From Streptomyces sp. ISL-96 (GTDB taxonomy: Bacteria > Actinomycetota > Actinomycetes > Streptomycetales > Streptomycetaceae): a stretch of 64,000 nucleotides of DNA. The notes below the pieces were generated by a model that did no database searches, was not told where the DNA came from, and was given only the letters and a program-made list of their open reading frames with translations. Positions 60,095-64,000 of the stretch are shown in pieces. Made by a program: the position numbers and the translations under genes. The stretch lies in contig NZ_JAGGPA010000001.1 in the NCBI RefSeq assembly GCF_018614035.1, positions 1 through 64,000 on the forward strand, read 5' to 3'. Position 1 is the stretch's first letter. Each line of letters begins with the position of its first letter.

Positions 60095-60925
60095 CTAGGC
60101 ACGCTGACTGCTGATGGAGACCGTCTCGCCGGTCATGTACGAGGAGTAGCCACTGGCCAGGAAGACGATGACGTTCGCGATCTCCCAGGGCTCGGCGTAC
60201 CGGCCGAACGCCTCGCGCTCGGTGAGTTCGGCGAGCAGGTCGGCGGAGGTCACCTTCACCAGGTGCGGATGCATGGCGAGGCTGGGGGCGACGGCATTGA
60301 CGCGTACGCCGTACGCCGCCGCCTCGACGGCCGCGCACCGGGTGAGCGCCATGACGCCGGCCTTGGCGGCGGCGTAGTGGGCCTGGCCCGCCTGGGCTCG
60401 CCAGCCGACGACGGAGGCGTTGTTGACGACGACGCCGCCCCGGCCGGCCGCCTTCAGGGCGCGGAGCGCCGCCCGGGTGCAGCGGAAGGTGCCGTTCAGT
60501 GTCACGTCGAGGACTTTGGCCCACTGCTCGTCGGTCATGTCGACGAGCTCCGCCGTGCCGCCGAGGCCGGCGTTGTTGACGACGACGTCCAGGCCGCCGT
60601 GTTCGCGTACGGCGAGGTCGAAGAGCGCCTGTACCTCGCCCTCCTCGGTGACGTCGCACGGCAGGGAGGCGACGTTCTCGGCGCCGAACTCCTCGGCGAG
60701 CGCCCGCTCGGTCTCCTTGAGGCGACGCGCGTGGGCGTCACCGATGAGAATGCGCGCGCCCTCCTCCAGGAACTTGCGCGCTGTGGCACCGCCGATACCG
60801 GCGCCGGCCGCGGCGGTGATGACGGCGGTACGCCCCTTGAGCAGACCGTGCCCCGGAACGTACTCGGGTACGCCGCCCGAAGCGTTCCGGGGAACGTCCT
60901 TCGGCCCGTTCTCGGGTGCCCTCAT
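60095..60925 (-). CDS. ipdF: IpdF-like short-chain dehydrogenase
   Basis: A 276-residue SDR. Nucleotide motif TAAAGAGIGGATA, NNAGLGGTAEL, catalytic Ser and HYAAAKAG. By synteny it matches IpdF (Rv3559c), thought to oxidise the 5-hydroxyl of 5-OH-HIP-CoA. ATG 60925 has GAGGAGG 8 nt upstream and is preferred over the ATG at 60952, which has none. It is the first gene of ipdF-kstR2-fadA6, and operator 2 is 41 bp upstream. Confidence 0.88.
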   Translation of the reverse strand: MRAPENGPKDVPRNASGGVPEYVPGHGLLKGRTAVITAAAGAGIGGATARKFLEEGARILIGDAHARRLKETERALAEEFGAENVASLPCDVTEEGEVQALFDLAVREHGGLDVVVNNAGLGGTAELVDMTDEQWAKVLDVTLNGTFRCTRAALRALKAAGRGGVVVNNASVVGWRAQAGQAHYAAAKAGVMALTRCAAVEAAAYGVRVNAVAPSLAMHPHLVKVTSADLLAELTEREAFGRYAEPWEIANVIVFLASGYSSYMTGETVSISSQRA

Positions 60926-60966
60926 GCCAGGGACCTCCTCGACGCTGCTCATGACCGTACGTTAAC

Positions 60967-60988
60967 CTACCAAACACTTGTTAGGGAA
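60967..60988. promoter_or_regulatory. KstR2-type operator 2
   Basis: The core ACCAAACACTTGTTAGG (60969-60985) matches operator 1 at 16 of 17 positions and fits AnCAAGnnCTTGnT at 9 of 10 fixed bases. It lies between the divergent ipdF operon and the crotonase-fadE30 operon, 10 bp before the crotonase start codon. Confidence 0.75.
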
Positions 60989-60998
60989 GGATGAGCCG

Positions 60999-61865
60999 AT
61001 GCCCACTCCCATGCCCGCCCCCGCCGACCACCAAGAGCCTGTGCTGTACGAGCGACGCGGCCCGGTCGCGTACGTCACCCTCAACCGCCCGCGCTACCGC
61101 AACGCCCAGAACTCCGCGATGACCTACGCCCTGGACGCCGCCTTCTACCGGGCGGCGGAGGACTCCGAGGTCAGGGTCGTCGTGCTGGCCGGAGCCGGCG
61201 AGCACTTCTCGGCCGGCCACGACATCGGCACCCCGGAGCGCGACGCTCACCTCCCGTTCGAGCGCAAGGCGGGCCTGTGGTGGGACCACTCCGACAAGCA
61301 GGGCGCCGAGTCGCGCTTCGCGCGGGAGTCGGAGGTCTATCTGGGGATGTGCCGACGCTGGCGTGAACTGCCGAAGCCGGTCGTCGCGTCCGTCCAGGGA
61401 GCGTGCGTCGCGGGCGGGCTGATGCTCGCCTGGATCTGCGACCTGATCGTCGCTTCCGAGGACGCGTTCTTCGCTGATCCGGTGGTGCGGATGGGCATAC
61501 CCGGGGTCGAGTATTTCGCGCACCCGTGGGTGATGCCACCGCGGATCGCCAAGGAGTTCCTCTACACGGGCGACCGGATGCCCGCGCGCAGGGCGTACGA
61601 GGTCGGCATGGTCAACCGCGTCGTGGAACGGTCCGAACTGGCGGAACGTACCGAGGAACTGGCCCTTCGGATCGCCGAAATGCCCCGCCTGGGACTGGCC
61701 CTCACCAAGCGGGCCGTCAACCAGGCGGAGGACCTTCAGGGCCTGCACACCGGCATGGATTCGGTCTTCGGACTGCACCACCTCGCCCACGCCCACAACG
61801 CTGAGACCGCCGCCGATTCGCTCGGCGGGATGGACATCTCCGCGATGAAGAGGGCGAGCGGCTGA
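60999..61865 (+). CDS. Enoyl-CoA hydratase/isomerase (second crotonase of the cluster)
   Basis: A 288-residue crotonase with LNRPRYRNAQNSAMTYAL, oxyanion strand AGAGEHFSAGHDIGTPERD and the second strand SVQGACVAGGLMLAWICDLIVAS. It is distinct from EchA20, with an insertion (residues about 75-105, WWDHSDKQGAESRFARESEVYLGM) typical of one actinobacterial subgroup. As I recall, the mycobacterial KstR2 regulon has no direct equivalent. ATG 60999 has AAGG 8 nt upstream. Its stop overlaps the fadE30 ATG by one base (TGATG). Confidence 0.88.
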   Translation: MPTPMPAPADHQEPVLYERRGPVAYVTLNRPRYRNAQNSAMTYALDAAFYRAAEDSEVRVVVLAGAGEHFSAGHDIGTPERDAHLPFERKAGLWWDHSDKQGAESRFARESEVYLGMCRRWRELPKPVVASVQGACVAGGLMLAWICDLIVASEDAFFADPVVRMGIPGVEYFAHPWVMPPRIAKEFLYTGDRMPARRAYEVGMVNRVVERSELAERTEELALRIAEMPRLGLALTKRAVNQAEDLQGLHTGMDSVFGLHHLAHAHNAETAADSLGGMDISAMKRASG

Positions 61866-63010
61866 TGGACTTGGAGCACACCCCCGAGGAGGCGTCCTTC
61901 CGCGCCGAGGCGCGGGCGTGGCTGGCGGCGCATGTCCCCGCCGAGCCGCTCCCTTCCCTGGAGACGGAGGAGGGCTTCGGGGCTCATCGCGCGTGGGAGG
62001 CGCGGTTGTACGCGGACCGCTGGTCGGTGGTGTCGTGGCCGCAGGAGTACGGCGGCCGGGGCGTCGACATCTTCACGTGGCTCCTCTTCGAGGAGGAGTA
62101 CTTCGCGGCGGGCGCGCCGGGGCGGGTCTCACAGAACGGCATCAACCTCCTCGCGCCGACGCTCTTCGACCATGGCGCCGCCGAGCAGCGTGCCCGGGTT
62201 CTGCCGTCCATGGCGAGCGGTGAGGTGATCTGGGCGCAGGCCTGGTCCGAGCCGGAGTCGGGATCGGATCTCGCCTCCCTGAAGTCCCGGGCCGTACGGA
62301 CCGACGGCGGGTGGCTGCTGTCGGGTCAGAAGACCTGGTCGTCACGGGCCGCCTTCGCGGACCGGGCCTTCGGGATCTTCCGTACGGACACGGAGGCGGC
62401 GAAGCCCCACCACGGCCTGACCTACCTGATGTTCGACCTGAAGGCCGACGGGGTCACCGTCCGCCGCATCGGCCGGCTCGACGGCAAGCCCGCCTTCGCG
62501 GAGCTCTTCCTGGACGACGTGTTCGTACCGGACGAGGACGTCATCGGGGAGCCGGGGCAGGGCTGGCGGATCGCCATGTCGACGACCGGGAACGAACGCG
62601 GGCTGACCCTGCGCTCCCCCGGCCGTTTCGTCGCCGTCGCCGACCGGCTCGTACAGCAGTGGCGTACGTCGGCCGATCCTTCGGACACGGCGCTGCGTGA
62701 CCGGGTGGCGGACGCGGTCGTCGGGGCGCGCGCCTATCAGCTGTTCACGTACGCCAACGCTTCGCGCTTCGCGGCGGGCGCGGTCATCGGAGCGGAGTCC
62801 AGCCTCAACAAGGTCTTCTGGTCCGACTACGACATCGCTCTGCACGAGACGGCGCTCGATCTGCTGGGCGCGGACGGGGAGCTGGCGCGGGGCGAGTGGG
62901 CGGAGGGCTATGTGTTCTCGCTCGCCGGACCGATCTACGCGGGCACCAACGAAATCCAGCGCGACATCATCGCCGAGCGCCTGCTCGGTCTCCCGAAGGG
63001 CCGCCGCTGA
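61865..63010 (+). CDS. fadE30: FadE30-like acyl-CoA dehydrogenase
   Basis: A 381-residue acyl-CoA dehydrogenase with N-terminal helical, central beta (QAWSEPESGSDLASLKSRA; WLLSGQKTWSS) and C-terminal FAD-binding domains (GPIYAGTNEIQRDIIAERLLGLPK). By synteny and similarity it matches FadE30 (Rv3560c), which introduces a double bond into 5-OH-HIP-CoA. The start overlaps the crotonase stop by one base, and its own stop overlaps the next fadE start in the same way, so the genes are tightly coupled. Confidence 0.9.
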   Translation: MDLEHTPEEASFRAEARAWLAAHVPAEPLPSLETEEGFGAHRAWEARLYADRWSVVSWPQEYGGRGVDIFTWLLFEEEYFAAGAPGRVSQNGINLLAPTLFDHGAAEQRARVLPSMASGEVIWAQAWSEPESGSDLASLKSRAVRTDGGWLLSGQKTWSSRAAFADRAFGIFRTDTEAAKPHHGLTYLMFDLKADGVTVRRIGRLDGKPAFAELFLDDVFVPDEDVIGEPGQGWRIAMSTTGNERGLTLRSPGRFVAVADRLVQQWRTSADPSDTALRDRVADAVVGARAYQLFTYANASRFAAGAVIGAESSLNKVFWSDYDIALHETALDLLGADGELARGEWAEGYVFSLAGPIYAGTNEIQRDIIAERLLGLPKGRR

Positions 63011-63999
63011 TGAGGTTCCTGTTGACCGACGAGCAGGCCGCTTTCGGGCGTTCCCTGGAAGCGATGCTGACGGCCGCGGACACGCCGTCGGTCGTACGTT
63101 CCTGGGCAGCCGGAAACGCCGTTCCCGGGAACGCGCTGTGGGCGCGTATGGGTGAGGCGGGCGTGTTCTCGCTGGCCGTTCCCGAGGCGTACGAGGGTGT
63201 GGGGCCGCTGCCGGTCGAACTCGCGGTGGCTTTCGTGGAGCTGGGGCGGCACGCGGTGCCCGGTCCGGTGGTGGAGACGGTCGCGACCGCCGCCCTGCTG
63301 GCCCACCTGGCCGGGTACGGCGAGGAGGGCCCCGCGAAGCGGCTGCTGCCGGCGTTGGCCACGGGCGGGGCGAGCGCGACACTCACGCTTCCGGGTGGCG
63401 GCCCGTACGCGCTGGACGCGGACTCGGCGACGTACCTCCTCACCGTGCACGGCGACGAGCTGCGACTCGCTCCCGGGTACGGCGCGCTCCACGCGTCCGC
63501 GGATCCGGCGCGCCGGTTGTACCGGACGGAGCCGGGCGGCGAACTGCTCGCCTCGGGGCCCGCCGTGACGGCAGCCGCCGAGTACGCCGCCGGCCGGGCG
63601 TCATTCGCCACCGCCGCACAGGCGCTGGGCACCGGGATCGCGCTGCTGGACCGGACGGTGGCGTACGTCAAGCAACGCACGCAGTTCGGGACTGCCATCG
63701 GCGGCTTCCAGGCGGTCAAGCACCGGCTGGCCGACACCCTGATCGGTCTGGAGTTCGCCCGGCCACTGCTCTTCGGCGCCGCCCTGTCCATGACCTCGGC
63801 CGATATCGCCGCCGCGAAGGTCACAGCGGGCGAGGCGGCCTACGCCGCCGCCCGGACAGCGCTCCAGCTGCACGGGGCGGTCGGCTACACGGACGAACTG
63901 GACCTCTCCCTATGGCTCCGCAAGGCCCGCCCACTGCGAGACGCGTGGGGCACCCCGTCCGAATGCCGGTCAAAGGTACTGGCGGCACCTACCCCATGA
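63010..63999 (+). CDS. Short acyl-CoA dehydrogenase (FadE31/32/33-like)
   Basis: A 329-residue acyl-CoA dehydrogenase-fold protein, shorter than usual, like the subunits of the heteromeric steroid dehydrogenases. It has MGEAGVFSLAVPEAYEGVGPLP, QRTQFGTAIGGFQAVKHRLADT and LQLHGAVGYTDELDLSLWLRKA. Middle-domain FAD contacts are weakly conserved. It is probably one subunit of an alpha2beta2 enzyme, with FadE30 or a gene beyond the window as partner. ATG 63010 overlaps the fadE30 stop. The stop is one base before the window end, so downstream operon genes are not visible. Confidence 0.88.
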   Translation: MRFLLTDEQAAFGRSLEAMLTAADTPSVVRSWAAGNAVPGNALWARMGEAGVFSLAVPEAYEGVGPLPVELAVAFVELGRHAVPGPVVETVATAALLAHLAGYGEEGPAKRLLPALATGGASATLTLPGGGPYALDADSATYLLTVHGDELRLAPGYGALHASADPARRLYRTEPGGELLASGPAVTAAAEYAAGRASFATAAQALGTGIALLDRTVAYVKQRTQFGTAIGGFQAVKHRLADTLIGLEFARPLLFGAALSMTSADIAAAKVTAGEAAYAAARTALQLHGAVGYTDELDLSLWLRKARPLRDAWGTPSECRSKVLAAPTP

Positions 64000-64000
64000 C

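Overview
The window is chromosomal DNA of a Streptomyces or a close relative. The evidence is very high GC, GTG and TTG starts next to AGGAGG-type ribosome binding sites, many GTGA/ATGA start-stop overlaps, strong C/G third-position bias, and many families typical of the genus (ANTAR regulator, SIMPL, DUF3068, DUF4184, a Streptomyces-griseus-type trypsin). The order PAC2, rpsA, methyltransferase, hrpB, polA, FdhF/YdeP, thioesterase, liv operon, ANTAR regulator, tRNA, pyk matches, as I remember it, the conserved core of Streptomyces chromosomes around SCO1997-SCO2014. No prophage, integrase, insertion sequence, CRISPR array or rRNA was seen.

Layout. 0-16.4 kb is housekeeping: a PAC2 protein, ribosomal protein S1 with a clear vegetative promoter and a long leader, a methyltransferase, a frameshifted HrpB helicase, a DUF3068 membrane protein with a 45-residue partner gene, a secreted transglycosylase, DNA polymerase I, an FdhF/YdeP molybdo-oxidoreductase and a hotdog thioesterase. 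16.7-18.0 kb encodes a secreted serine protease and a lipoprotein. 18.6-24.3 kb is a complete branched-chain amino acid ABC transporter (livK-livH-livM-livG-livF). 24.3-30.3 kb holds a PdtaR-like ANTAR regulator, an unusual tRNA with a Leu(CAA) anticodon but a class I body, an HTH plus LAGLIDADG protein beside it, pyruvate kinase, a SIMPL protein and a Tat-exported 5'-nucleotidase.

30.3-36.8 kb is accessory. It holds an overlapping decarboxylase and lysine N6-hydroxylase pair (desA/desB-like, but without desC or desD), a UvrA-like ATPase, and an AraC-type regulator with a VOC protein. 36.8-49.4 kb carries aminopeptidase N, a chorismate mutase, an AraC regulator divergent from a GH35 beta-galactosidase, a secreted GH101 endo-alpha-N-acetylgalactosaminidase, a trypsin, an HExxH zinc-ribbon protein and an ankyrin/HEAT protein.

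49.8-64.0 kb is a steroid C/D-ring (HIP) degradation locus equivalent to the KstR2 regulon of mycobacteria. It contains two SDRs, echA20, ipdA, ipdB, ipdC, fadA6, kstR2, ipdF, a second crotonase, fadE30 and a further acyl-CoA dehydrogenase. Two near-identical palindromes sit in the two divergent promoter regions and resemble the KstR2 operator. A block of unrelated genes (secreted tyrosine phosphatase, DEAD-box helicase, cold-shock protein; 55.06-57.97 kb) interrupts the locus. The last acyl-CoA dehydrogenase ends one base before the window edge, so the operon probably continues.
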